Of a DNA stretch of 38,796 nt, positions 17,873-26,078 are shown one piece after another. The position numbers and the translations under genes were made by a program. The first letter of the stretch is position 1. Each line of letters begins with the position of its first letter. The DNA is taken from NCBI GenBank assembly GCA_015229005.1, contig JADGCL010000026.1:1-38796 (forward strand), in the 5' to 3' direction. The notes under the pieces were generated by a model that searched no databases, had not been told where the DNA came from, and saw only the letters and a list, made by a program, of their open reading frames with translations. The stretch is from Magnetococcales bacterium (GTDB lineage: Bacteria; Pseudomonadota; Magnetococcia; Magnetococcales; JADGCL01).

Positions 17873-18739
17873 CTAACGCGAGCGATATTTGAAAAGACGG
17901 GCAACGATGTCCAAAGGGATTGAAATGCGTGCCAAATCAGCAGGCCTCAAACTGGCCATGGCATCCAGAAAAGTTGGGGATAATTGGACTTGGGCGTCAG
18001 AGGTGTCATCGTGGCGGCCCGACCCGGCCTCCTGGTTGCTCCACCAGGCAGCCTGCCATTCAACGTCTGCACCATTAGCCCAAGAGCGGATTCGTTCCTC
18101 CAACAACCGGATTCGGAACCGATGCCATCGAAGTTGCAAACCGAACTCTCTGACTTTCTCCCCAAAAACCCGGAGCGCGGTGTGATCGCCACTATTCAAG
18201 GACTGGAGCAGGGTTGCACCCTGTTCTTGATTTTCAATAAATTTACAAAACTCCCGCCGGTCATCAATGCTTTGGTTCATGGTAACAGGTGGCACTGAAA
18301 CCCCATCATCACCGGCACCAGGAGTGCTGGAGAATCGTTGTTCGAACCTGTCTTGCGAACGCAGGTACCGAAAACCATGCTCGGAAATTCGGGTGAAAGC
18401 CAAAAACAGATCCCCACGAAAGGTTGCCCCATCAGGGTCGGCGATCCGGGATTCTTCAACGAGCAAGGAATGTCTTTCGGGGAGAGACACCAGCATGTCC
18501 TGCCCAACTCGGACTCTGGTCACGATCACCTTTTTGGATTCAAAATAGTCCAAAAAATCCCGAAATTTTCTTGGCGGGGCAAACTCATTCGGAGGAAAAG
18601 ATCGTCCATTTTTGCTGGCCAGAGAGTCAATTAAACCTCTAAGGCGGGCTCCGGGAACAGCACCATCAATCTCTTTGATCGCTTGCTCTGTAGCCTCGCG
18701 GAGGATTTCTGCCCAAGCCCGTTCTTCATTTTCGTCCAT
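17873..18739 (-). CDS. LOTUS/OST-HTH-like domain protein, first gene of a low-GC cassette
   Basis: A 288-residue protein. Residues about 15-90 (IKEIDGAVPGARLRGLIDSL, then NEFAPPRKFRDFLDYFE and a strand ending DMLVSLP) have the pattern of an OST-HTH/LOTUS winged helix, a domain that binds RNA (notably G-rich or quadruplex RNA) and often goes with nucleases. The remainder is helical, with charged segments around 155-210 and a C-terminal PADLARISIPLDIVARLF. No catalytic motif is visible. It sits directly downstream of a strong hairpin (18774-18808) with only about 35 bp of leader, and the ribosome site is weak. The low G+C matches its partner. I infer a horizontally acquired pair, possibly defensive; the LOTUS call is by pattern and not certain. 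Confidence 0.7.
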   Translation of the reverse strand: MDENEERAWAEILREATEQAIKEIDGAVPGARLRGLIDSLASKNGRSFPPNEFAPPRKFRDFLDYFESKKVIVTRVRVGQDMLVSLPERHSLLVEESRIADPDGATFRGDLFLAFTRISEHGFRYLRSQDRFEQRFSSTPGAGDDGVSVPPVTMNQSIDDRREFCKFIENQEQGATLLQSLNSGDHTALRVFGEKVREFGLQLRWHRFRIRLLEERIRSWANGADVEWQAAWWSNQEAGSGRHDDTSDAQVQLSPTFLDAMASLRPADLARISIPLDIVARLFKYRSR

Positions 18740-18773
18740 GGCAATGGCAACTGTTCCAGCAGATTGTGGACAT

Positions 18774-18808
18774 AAAAAAAGGAAGCCTATTTCCGGCCTC
18801 CTTTTTTT
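18774..18808. terminator. Bidirectional rho-independent terminator (possible attenuator)
   Basis: Seven A, GGAAGCC, a 7-base loop, GGCCTCC and seven T form a 14-bp stem with one A-C mismatch and T tracts on both strands. It can end transcription rightwards out of the cassette region or leftwards from the glycosyltransferase gene 232 bp away. Because it lies about 35 bp before the start of the cassette's first gene, it could also act as a leader attenuator if the promoter is further upstream. The 18809-19040 stretch shows no gene I can support. Confidence 0.85.
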
Positions 18809-19040
18809 AATTTTCTTCCCTCACAAGGCCGGGACGGGCATCACACGGAGATTCTCTAGAAAGCGGTGAGGCGCCTCCTAGCCTGCTCCCTACCGGTTCC
18901 AGGCAGCTTCCGCCCCATGCGCACGCCGGAGCGCATTGTGCGTCACGTCTCGGAATTGGCTCGATCGTATCAAAATTTCGTCGGCGAACAAACAAAAATT
19001 TCCACTTCCAAACCATCGCTTGGTGGCCTGGCACCGTTTC

Positions 19041-20351
19041 TCACTTCGCCCTCCCGCAGTCGCGACCGGACCCGACCTCATCGAGAATCCCGGCCAGCTC
19101 CGCCGCCCGCGCCCGCCGTCCCAACCCCTGGACTTGCCGAGGATCCGGAATCCTTCCCCTCCCCTCCCAAAGATCCTGCAAGAATCCCGGCAGGATCCCG
19201 AGGATGGCCGCACGCTCCTCCAGGGGCGCCACCCCCCCCATCCCCAATCCCCCCAAAATCGCCGCCACGTCGGAAGCGGGATCGGTCAGCGCCAGGATCG
19301 GCCTCCCGGCACGGAGATATTCGTAGAGTTTGGCCGGGACCTGATTGCGAAACAACTCCCCCTGAAACAACATCAGGGCGTCCGCTCGAACCATCTCTTC
19401 GAGGACCTGTCGGTGCGGGATCGCCGGCTCCGGGAAGACGATCTCCGCCAGTCCCAGCTCCCGCGACCACTCCCGCAGCAGGGCATCCAGGCCGCTGGCC
19501 CGAAAGAACACGCGAAGAGGAATCCCGCCGGACGCCTCCGCCCCGGTCGCCGCCCGGATCCGTCGTTCCCGGTGCAGCACGGCCAGCGCCTCCAGGAAGG
19601 CCCGGGGATTGCGCTCGGTGGCCCCGGGATAGAGAACCCCGGCGTGGAGCAGGGTCAGGGGGGCCCCGGGAGGGCGGGGCGGCGGGGGCGGCAACTCCTC
19701 GAAAAGCGCGTCGTCATAACCGTTGGCAACCACCTCCAGGCGCGACCGGACCCGACTCCCGTAGCGGTCGATGAAGAGGCTGCGGATCCCCTCGCTGACG
19801 ACAACGCACCGGTCGGCACGGCTCACGGTCGCCGCCTCGATCCTGCCGGCAAGCCGGCGCTGCCACCGGTCGGGCGGCAGTTCGCCATGGACCATGGGGT
19901 CACGGAAATCGGCGACCCAGGGGAGTCCGGTAAGCCGTTTCAGGGTGAGACCGATGAGGTGGGCGGTGGCGATCGGGTGGGTGGTCCAGATGAGCCTGGG
20001 CCGATGCCGGCGGATCGCCACAAGGGCGGCAGGAATGGCGCCGAGCCACCAGCTCGACCAGCGATCGGGCAGAGCGGTGGCTATGCTGTAGTGGCCGGCA
20101 AGGGCAAGGTGCCTCGCAGCATCGAGAGCAAAGGCACGGATGACCGGAACCGCGGCGGGAATCGCCTGGAGTTGGCTCGGGTTGTGTTCGGGATAGGCCC
20201 GGGGGTGGGCGGTGAGGACGACCGGCTCCCAGCCGTGAGCGCGAAGATCGCGGCTGAACATAAGGGCCCGGTGGACGCCGCTGCCGCCCTGGCAGGGGGG
20301 GTAGTGGAAGGCAACCATGAGGAGGCGGCCTTTGGACGGGGCGGAATTCAT
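19041..20351 (-). CDS. Glycosyltransferase family 4 (WcaI-like)
   Basis: A 436-residue GT-B fold glycosyltransferase. The N-terminal acceptor domain begins LLMVAFHYPPCQGGSGVHRA, the usual start of surface-sugar GT4 enzymes with a Gly-rich loop near 21-26. It is followed by WTTHPIATAHLIGL, WVADFRDPMVHGE and VSRADRCVVVSEG. The C-terminal donor domain has ADALMLFQGELFRNQVPAKLYEYLRAGRPILAL, the family E-x7-E-like nucleotide-sugar region. It transfers a sugar from a nucleotide donor to a glycan at the inner membrane; the specific sugar is unknown. Its ATG overlaps the oxidoreductase stop (ATGA), so it is the last gene of a coupled chain, likely polysaccharide or lipid-linked glycan synthesis. Confidence 0.88.
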   Translation of the reverse strand: MNSAPSKGRLLMVAFHYPPCQGGSGVHRALMFSRDLRAHGWEPVVLTAHPRAYPEHNPSQLQAIPAAVPVIRAFALDAARHLALAGHYSIATALPDRWSSWWLGAIPAALVAIRRHRPRLIWTTHPIATAHLIGLTLKRLTGLPWVADFRDPMVHGELPPDRWQRRLAGRIEAATVSRADRCVVVSEGIRSLFIDRYGSRVRSRLEVVANGYDDALFEELPPPPPRPPGAPLTLLHAGVLYPGATERNPRAFLEALAVLHRERRIRAATGAEASGGIPLRVFFRASGLDALLREWSRELGLAEIVFPEPAIPHRQVLEEMVRADALMLFQGELFRNQVPAKLYEYLRAGRPILALTDPASDVAAILGGLGMGGVAPLEERAAILGILPGFLQDLWEGRGRIPDPRQVQGLGRRARAAELAGILDEVGSGRDCGRAK

Positions 20352-21358
20352 GAAGCGGGAAACGAATGGCCCCGGTAGAGCTCCGCCACGATCGCCATGA
20401 CCGCCTGTGCATCGCGGATGCTCCCCGAAGGCTCCCTCCCCCCGGCGATCGCCCGGATGAATTCAAGATACTCCTCCCGCCAGGATTCATCCGGGAAAGG
20501 ATACTCGCGTATGAGCGTCTCGGGAGGCCCCATGGCCGGCGACATGCGGTAGTGACTCAACCGCTCCAGGCCGTAACTCCCCCCCAAACCATCGATCTGA
20601 AGTTTGCCGGTGCGTCCGTAAATCTCGAAACAAAACAAATTCTTCCACTCACTCCAACTCGCGTGGAGCCAGGCCGTGCGCCCGGTCGCGGTACGCAGGC
20701 TGAGGAAACAGTTGTCCTCGACCGGCATCGACCAGAAGGCGGTGTCCAGGTGCCCCTGAACGACGCTGAACTCGCCGAGAAACCACCGGGAGAGATCGAT
20801 CAGGTGCGACCCCTGATCGATCAGCTCGCCGCCGCCAGAGATCTCCGGTCGACAGCGCCACTCCTTCTCGTACCCCACCCGCCCGCCATGACCGTACCTG
20901 CCGCGAACGAAGAGAAGCTCCCCCACCTCGCCCGCGTCGACCAGGCGTTTGGCCTCGCGTACCGCCGGGTGGAAGCGATGGTTGTACCCCACCTTGACCA
21001 CCCGGCCCATCCGCGCCGCCAGGGCCACCAGAGGGGTGATCTCGTCCACATGGCGCCCCGCCGGCTTTTCCACCAGCACGTGCAGCCCCGCCTCGAGAGC
21101 CGCCCCGGTCATGGGGGCCAGATGGTCGTGGGTCACCGCAATCAGGACGGCGTCGATCCCCGCCTCCAGGACCTCCTGCCAATGGCCGACCACCTGCGCC
21201 CCGGGGGCCGCCGTTCCGGCCAGCCGCTCGGCCCGTCCCCGTTCCCGATCCTGCACCGCCACCAGGCGGTCCTCGGGACGGAGCGCCGCGACCCGCTTGC
21301 CGCCGATGAGACCGCAACCGATCAAGCCGACCCGCATCCCCGGAAGCCCCGCGCTCAT
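20348..21358 (-). CDS. Gfo/Idh/MocA-family NAD(P)-dependent oxidoreductase
   Basis: A 336-residue dehydrogenase. The Rossmann nucleotide loop is VGLIGCGLIGGKR at about 10-22. The family motif EKP is at 97-99 (HVLVEKPAGRH). The catalytic-domain segments are VGYNHRFHPAVREAKRLVD, GGGELIDQGSHLIDL and the expected C-terminal beta sheet. Such enzymes oxidise or reduce sugar hydroxyls, often on nucleotide sugars, which fits the adjacent glycosyltransferase. The frame opens at 21370, but the ATG at 21358 overlaps the upstream TGA (ATGA) and follows GGGGAGAGGG, so I start there. The substrate cannot be read from sequence. It is in the ATGA-linked chain. Confidence 0.92.
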   Translation of the reverse strand: MSAGLPGMRVGLIGCGLIGGKRVAALRPEDRLVAVQDRERGRAERLAGTAAPGAQVVGHWQEVLEAGIDAVLIAVTHDHLAPMTGAALEAGLHVLVEKPAGRHVDEITPLVALAARMGRVVKVGYNHRFHPAVREAKRLVDAGEVGELLFVRGRYGHGGRVGYEKEWRCRPEISGGGELIDQGSHLIDLSRWFLGEFSVVQGHLDTAFWSMPVEDNCFLSLRTATGRTAWLHASWSEWKNLFCFEIYGRTGKLQIDGLGGSYGLERLSHYRMSPAMGPPETLIREYPFPDESWREEYLEFIRAIAGGREPSGSIRDAQAVMAIVAELYRGHSFPAS

Positions 21359-22227
21359 CCCTCTCCCCAATCCTCCCCACGCTCCCGGGGGACGATCCGT
21401 CTCAAGGTGTAGATGTCACTGCCGCGCAATCTCTCCTTGCGCCCGGGCAACTCCCTCCAGGGATCCCAGACCGCACTCAACAGACGGCCACTGATCCCGT
21501 CGCTCGCCGAAGATCCCAACCAGACGCAGAGTTCGACCCCCCGGGCAAGCTCCGTCCCCCCATCGGCCTTGATCTGCACCATGCGGCGATGAAAATCCTC
21601 CCCCACCCGCTCCGGTCCCGCCTCGACGACCTGATCCAACAGGCGGGTATTCAGGGCCCCCGGGGCGACCGCATTGACCTCGATGCCGTAGCCGGCGACC
21701 TCCTCCGCCAGGGTCTCGGTAAAGCGGACCACTCCCGCCTTGGCGGTCGCATAGGCGCTGATCCGCGGCAAGGGCTGGGTCGCGCCGCCGCCGGAGAGAT
21801 TGATGATCTTGCCCCGGCCCCGGGCCTTGAAAGGGCCGATCACCGCCCGGCAGAGATAAACCGTCCCCAATAGATCGATCCGCAACGCCTCGACCCACTC
21901 CCCCCAATCGACCGTCTCCAGGGTCCCGAGCGGACCATAGACGCCGGCGTTGTTCACCAGGATATCCAACTCGGGAAAGCACTCCCGGGTGGCGGCCATC
22001 AAGGCATCCACCGCCGCCGGATCACCAACGTCGCAGACCCGGGTATGGATCACCTGATCGACGCCCCGCAAAGGCTCCAGGAGCCGGGTGGCAGCCTCCA
22101 GCCCGGACGCCGAACGGGCACAGAGCATCACCGAGGCCCCCGCCTGCAGATATCCCTTGGCGATGGCCAGTCCCAACCCCTGGCTGCCGCCGGTGATCAG
22201 GGCGGTACGCCCCTGAAGCACCCTCAT
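21355..22227 (-). CDS. Short-chain dehydrogenase/reductase
   Basis: A 290-residue classical SDR. The cofactor loop TGGSQGLG is at 12-19, followed by ASVMLCARSASGLE (the Arg suggests NADP(H)). NNAG is at 92-95, the catalytic Ser at 145 (NLSGGG), and YATAK gives Y159 and K163. VNAVAPGALNTRLLD follows as usual. The C-terminus from about 255 is longer than usual and basic (RELPGRKERLRGSDIYTLRR). The ATG at 22227 overlaps the TPR gene stop (ATGA), and the stop overlaps the Gfo/Idh/MocA start. With those neighbours I infer a sugar or keto-group reductase in glycan precursor synthesis; the substrate is unknown. Confidence 0.93.
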   Translation of the reverse strand: MRVLQGRTALITGGSQGLGLAIAKGYLQAGASVMLCARSASGLEAATRLLEPLRGVDQVIHTRVCDVGDPAAVDALMAATRECFPELDILVNNAGVYGPLGTLETVDWGEWVEALRIDLLGTVYLCRAVIGPFKARGRGKIINLSGGGATQPLPRISAYATAKAGVVRFTETLAEEVAGYGIEVNAVAPGALNTRLLDQVVEAGPERVGEDFHRRMVQIKADGGTELARGVELCVWLGSSASDGISGRLLSAVWDPWRELPGRKERLRGSDIYTLRRIVPRERGEDWGEG

Positions 22228-23828
22228 GCCCCGGCTCCCAAAGAGGCCAGCTGCGTCGCGATCCGCCCGGCATCCTCCTCCCGGTGCAACCCCCGAAACG
22301 CCGCCTGCGCCTCGCCCCAGACCTCCCGCGCTTCCCGGCTCCCCCCCGTCAACACCAGGAGCCGCCCCAGAAAATCCCCGACCACCGCGATCCCCTCCAG
22401 GCGACCGATCTTCCGATTGAGTTCCAAGGCCCGGCGCAGCTCTCCCTGGGAGATCGCGAGGCTCTCGGGGGTGACGGCCCCCGACATGAGCCGCAGGCGG
22501 ACCGTCAAAAGCAGGGTGTGCGCCACCGCCCCCCAATCCTCCAGACGTTCGAAGCGCGACAATTGCTCCTCGGAACGCAGCCGCAAAGCCTCGCCCAGCT
22601 CCCCCAGGCGTTCGCTGAGTTCCGCCATCTGCCCCAGGGTGGTGGCCGCAAACAGGTGATCTCCCAGCTCGTCCGCCGCCGGCAGAACCTCCCGACGATA
22701 ACAATCCATGGCCTCCGGCAACCGGCCCCGATCCAGGAGGATCGTCGCCGCCTGGTCGAGTACCAGCATCCGCGCCCGCCACTCACCCTGTTCGGCGAAG
22801 ATCGGCGCAACCTGGTCGCGGAGGAGTGCCAGGGCCTCGTCACCACGCCCCTGACGGAAGAGAACATGGGCCACCTTGCTCTGCAACACCGCCCATTGCC
22901 GCCGCTCCCCCAGCGCCTCCGTCACCGGCACCCCTTTCTCCCGCAGCAGGACCAGCGCCTCTTCCCAATCCCCCAGGGCCAACAAGAGATCCGCCGCCCG
23001 TCCCAACGCCACCAACCAGGAGCGACGATCCCCCAGGCTTTCGTAGGCCGGCATCACCTCGTCGCGCCACAACTCCAGCGCCTCCTCCACCGAGCCGCCC
23101 TGTTCGAGGATCCCCGCCATCTGACTTTGGATCACCGCCTGGGCATGACGATCCCCGACAGAACGAAAGGCCGGCAACGCCTCGTCCCGCAACAGATGCA
23201 ACGCCTCCACCGGCTGCCCGCTCCCCTGCAGCAGGGTCGCGATCTGCCCCAACGTCGCCGCCCGCTCCCGGACCAGCTCCAACTCCTCGTAGATCGGCAA
23301 TACCTCTTCGCGCAGGAGCGTCAGGGCCTCCCCACTTCGACCAAGATAGCCGAGGATCCCCGCCACCCGCCCCTGGATCACCGCCCGCGGACGAGCCTCC
23401 GGCTGACGCTCCAGCAGCGGCATCAACTCCCCGCGAAAAAGCGCGAGCGCCGCCTCCCGCTCACCGTGATGTTCCAGGATATCGCCGACGATACCCAACG
23501 CCACCGAGGTGGCCCGATCGTCGCCCGACCCGCGAAAGACCGGCACCACCCGGGTACGCAGGACCTCCAGGGCAACCTCCCCGTCGCCGCAACCCGCCAG
23601 GGCGGTCGCGAACTGCTGCATCAGGCTCGCCCGCTTGCCCCGGTTTTCCTCCCCGGAGAGGATTCCCCAGGCTGCCTCCAGGTGTTCCGGATAGCCGGCA
23701 TCGAGCTTGCCCGCCGCCGTCCGCTCCCGGGCCAGATGCAGGAGATCGGGAGGAAACGAACTCCCATCAACACCACCGGGAGCGCCATCCCCGACCAATC
23801 CCGTATTTCCCTTCTCCACCGCCGTCAT
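22224..23828 (-). CDS. Tetratricopeptide-repeat protein
   Basis: A 534-residue, entirely helical protein of about ten repeats of roughly 40 residues. The repeat theme is clear: G-EALxLLREEVLPIYEELEL, G-ALHLLRDEALPAFRSVGDR, EALELWRDEVMPAYESLGDR, EALVLLREKGVPVTEALGER, each followed by a helix such as AVIQSQMAGIL. This is the TPR fold with a 'LLR-E-xP' variant. There is no signal peptide or membrane segment, so it is cytoplasmic, probably a scaffold for protein partners. It begins at an ATG overlapping the stop of a small upstream ORF and ends overlapping the SDR start, so it is stoichiometrically linked to the glycan enzymes. The precise role is unknown. The near-identical repeats suggest expansion by recombination. 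Confidence 0.88.
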   Translation of the reverse strand: MTAVEKGNTGLVGDGAPGGVDGSSFPPDLLHLARERTAAGKLDAGYPEHLEAAWGILSGEENRGKRASLMQQFATALAGCGDGEVALEVLRTRVVPVFRGSGDDRATSVALGIVGDILEHHGEREAALALFRGELMPLLERQPEARPRAVIQGRVAGILGYLGRSGEALTLLREEVLPIYEELELVRERAATLGQIATLLQGSGQPVEALHLLRDEALPAFRSVGDRHAQAVIQSQMAGILEQGGSVEEALELWRDEVMPAYESLGDRRSWLVALGRAADLLLALGDWEEALVLLREKGVPVTEALGERRQWAVLQSKVAHVLFRQGRGDEALALLRDQVAPIFAEQGEWRARMLVLDQAATILLDRGRLPEAMDCYRREVLPAADELGDHLFAATTLGQMAELSERLGELGEALRLRSEEQLSRFERLEDWGAVAHTLLLTVRLRLMSGAVTPESLAISQGELRRALELNRKIGRLEGIAVVGDFLGRLLVLTGGSREAREVWGEAQAAFRGLHREEDAGRIATQLASLGAGA

Positions 23829-23953
23829 CCGCGCTTTACCCCTTCCATCGGTTCCCCGGTGAGATCCCGGGTCGGTGGGAACGATCCCCGGTCACAAACG
23901 AGGTCCACCCCCAGATTCATCACGCACCCCCCGTCACGCCGCTCCCCCATCAT
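23825..23953 (-). CDS. Small Cys-containing ORF at the head of the ATGA-linked operon
   Basis: A frame of about 42 codons (from MMGERRDGGCVMNLGVDLVC to the end) stops in an ATGA overlap with the TPR gene, the same junction style used by every later gene in the operon. That pattern is the main support. A G-rich GGGGGGAA lies just before the two adjacent ATGs at 23953/23950. The frame remains open further upstream to 24151, adding more cysteines (QCCNGGNC), so a start at 24022 giving about 65 residues is possible. There is no recognised family; it might be a leader peptide. Confidence 0.35.
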   Translation of the reverse strand: MMGERRDGGCVMNLGVDLVCDRGSFPPTRDLTGEPMEGVKRG

Positions 23954-24045
23954 GCAATTCCCCCCGTTGCAACACTGCCGACCACGGCCCCGGAGCAGAG
24001 CGACGGGGCATCGACCAGACATTCGGAAGGCTCGCGGAGGAAGAG

Positions 24046-24939
24046 TCAACCGGGACAGAACGAGATCTGAATGGCATCGACATAGCGGACCTTCATCCTG
24101 ATCGTCCGGCTCAATTCGGTCCTGATGGCGTGGGCCTCGCGGACGGAGCACTCTCCCGGCAGGCGCACCTCCAGGTCGATTTCATAGGAGCCGCCCATCC
24201 TCCGGCCACGCAGATGCTTGACCCCGGCGACCCCGGGCGCCGACTTGACGAGCTGTGCCACCTGTCGCTGAATCTCCACGGGGAGGCCGATGTCGAGCAG
24301 GCCCTGCACCGCATCGACGACAAGTCCGATTCCCAGCTTGATCACGAGGGCAGCGATGACGAGCGCCATCAGGCGGTCGGCCATGAGAAAACCGAAATGG
24401 GTCAGGAGAGCGCCAACCAGAACGGCGACGGAGGACCAGAAGTCGACACGATTGTCGAGGGCCGCGGCATGGATTCCCGGATCGATGTTCTGGGCAGCGG
24501 CGCACGCCATGATGCGGTACATGAGCCCCGAGGAGGCGGCAAGGAGCAGGGCGGAGAGGGCCGCGAGCCCGCCAGGCTGTTCGATTGGGCCGCCCTGGAG
24601 GTGCCGAAGATCGTGGAGGAGAAAAAGGACCGCGCCGCCGGCCAGGAAAACGCCGATGAAGAGCGCCGAGAGAAACTGAATCCTCCCGTAACCATAGGGA
24701 AACCGGGCCGTCGGCTGCCGCTGCGAGAAGCGCACCGCCATCCAGTTGATCCCCTTGGAGAGGACATCGCCGGTGGTGAGGAGGGCCATGGCACGAAGGC
24801 CGGCGCTGCCGGTCATGAGACCCATCAGAACGCTGAAGAGGGTCTCCCCGAGGGTCACGAAGAAGTCGAGCCGGGCCGCCTGACCGGCGCACTGGCGACA
24901 GTGGGCCAGGGAACGCCCGCTCTCTTCCAGGATCGGCAT
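24046..24939 (-). CDS. MamB-like cation diffusion facilitator (CDF) transporter
   Basis: A 297-residue CDF protein, the same length as magnetosome MamB. It has an N-terminal CRQC pair (C14, C17), six hydrophobic segments, and a C-terminal cytoplasmic domain from about 215. MamB-like signatures are GLMTGSAGLRA, RFPYGYGRIQFLSALFIG, LDNRVDFWSSVAVLVG (D162, D166), VQGLLD and HLRGRRMGGSYEIDLEVRL. The second-helix metal ligands are only partly kept: D58 is present, but the position four residues before it is Leu54, where relatives have His, Tyr or Asp. So three of four usual site residues remain. CDFs export divalent metals by proton antiport, and MamB brings iron into magnetosomes. The frame is open to a TTG at 25080, but family alignment favours the ATG at 24939; its ribosome site is poor. 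A plain metal-efflux CDF is the alternative. Confidence 0.85.
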   Translation of the reverse strand: MPILEESGRSLAHCRQCAGQAARLDFFVTLGETLFSVLMGLMTGSAGLRAMALLTTGDVLSKGINWMAVRFSQRQPTARFPYGYGRIQFLSALFIGVFLAGGAVLFLLHDLRHLQGGPIEQPGGLAALSALLLAASSGLMYRIMACAAAQNIDPGIHAAALDNRVDFWSSVAVLVGALLTHFGFLMADRLMALVIAALVIKLGIGLVVDAVQGLLDIGLPVEIQRQVAQLVKSAPGVAGVKHLRGRRMGGSYEIDLEVRLPGECSVREAHAIRTELSRTIRMKVRYVDAIQISFCPG

Positions 24940-25352
24940 GAGGGAGATCGGGCAGGCCGAGGTCGAAGCCGGATTCACGCGAAGCGGACCTTTCAATGAA
25001 TCTTTCAATGAATCGTCCAACGAATCTTCCAACGGTTGGCAAGGAGACCACCCTCGAGAGGACAACGTCCAGTCTACCAAGGTAAACCGGAATCGTCACC
25101 CGCTTCCAGAGAGCGGCGGCGGTCCCGACTCGCACCGCACAGGGTATCGTCCCGGGAACCTCTCACGCCGATTCAGGAGGGTAGGCAATACGGCCCGAAT
25201 CCTGGTATCGTCGGTCCGCAAGAGCCGGAGGCCCCGTCGAGGTCGATGCAGGACGATACCGATCGCCGGCCGTCGCCAACCCGGCCGAATCCGCGCAGAA
25301 CGTCCGGAAGACAGGCCGCACCCAACCCCCCTCGGAGCCGGAGTCACCCCCC
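24940..25352. other. Divergent intergenic region between the CDF gene and pyrF
   Basis: No gene is supported in this 413-bp stretch. It holds a block of 12-bp direct repeats (24991-25035). On the minus strand the CDF frame stays open to 25080, so part of it could be coding if translation starts upstream. The sequence just ahead of pyrF is GC-rich and I see no convincing promoter or terminator. Confidence 0.5.
24991..25035. repeat. 12-bp tandem direct repeats upstream of the CDF gene
   Basis: The unit tttcaatgaatc occurs exactly at 24991-25002 and 25003-25014, then as gtccaacgaatc (25015-25026) and a partial ttccaacgg. The repeats are A+T-rich against a GC-rich background and lie 52-96 bp upstream of the CDF start. 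Their position suits regulator binding; if translated in the CDF frame they would encode a repeating four-residue D-S-L-K-like motif. Confidence 0.75.
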
Positions 25353-26078
25353 ATGGCCAAAAACATCCCCCTCCAGGAGCGCATCATCTACGCCCTGGAT
25401 GTCGATTCCCACGAAAAGGCCATGGCCTGGGTGGATCGCCTCGGGAGTCAGGTCCACTTCTACAAGGTCGGCCTGCAGCTCTTCCTCGCCGGCTGGTGGA
25501 AGAGCATCGACGCCATCACCGAACGCGGCCACAAGGTGATGTGCGATCTCAAATTTTTCGACATCGACGCCACCGTCGCCCTCGCCGTCCGCGAGGCGAG
25601 CAAACACAACGTCTCCTTCCTCACCGTCCACGGCCCCGAATCGATCGTCCGCGCCGCCGTCAATGCCCGGGGGGAGGCCACCCGCATCCTTGCCGTGACC
25701 GTCCTCACCAGCTTCGACCGTCACGACCTCGAAGACCTGGGACTCCCCGGAGTCCCGGTCGAGGAGCTGGTCCTCAGTCGCGCCAAACGCGCCCTCCAGG
25801 CCGGTTGCGACGGCGTCGTCGCCTCCGGCCTGGAGGCCGCCCGGCTGCGCCGGGAGTTCGGCGATCGTTTCTTCGTCGTCACTCCCGGAATCCGCCCCGG
25901 TTCCTTCCACGAAGAGCCCCAGGATGAGCAGAAGCGCGTCGCGACCGCCCTGCAGGCCATCCGGAGCGGCGCCGACCACCTCGTCGTCGGTCGCCCCATC
26001 CGCGACGCCGCAGATCCCCTGGCCATGGTCGCACGCCTGCAGGCGGAGATCACCGCCGCACTTTCCGACCCCTCGTGA
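25353..26078 (+). CDS. pyrF: Orotidine 5'-phosphate decarboxylase
   Basis: A 241-residue TIM-barrel enzyme that decarboxylates OMP to UMP, the last step of pyrimidine synthesis. Family motifs: IIYALDVDS (D16), FYKVGLQLF (K38), and the catalytic CDLKFFDIDATV with D65, K67 and D70. Further on are FLTVHGPES, VTVLTSFD, GVVASGLEA, FVVTPGIRP and the phosphate-binding HLVVGRPI. Length and motif order are normal for the group I enzyme. The stop codon lies inside the first unit of a tandem repeat (26067-26160). It is convergent with the chemoreceptor gene, and no other pyrimidine genes are nearby. Confidence 0.97.
   Translation: MAKNIPLQERIIYALDVDSHEKAMAWVDRLGSQVHFYKVGLQLFLAGWWKSIDAITERGHKVMCDLKFFDIDATVALAVREASKHNVSFLTVHGPESIVRAAVNARGEATRILAVTVLTSFDRHDLEDLGLPGVPVEELVLSRAKRALQAGCDGVVASGLEAARLRREFGDRFFVVTPGIRPGSFHEEPQDEQKRVATALQAIRSGADHLVVGRPIRDAADPLAMVARLQAEITAALSDPS

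Noticed and set aside
22284-24101. A 605-codon plus-strand frame opposite the TPR gene
   Set aside because: Gln/Arg/Pro-rich and repetitive because it is the complement of TPR repeats; no protein-like features.
24046-24939. A magnetosome gene island around the MamB-like CDF
   Set aside because: None of the neighbours (TPR/SDR/glycosyltransferase genes, pyrF) are magnetosome genes; one CDF is not enough.
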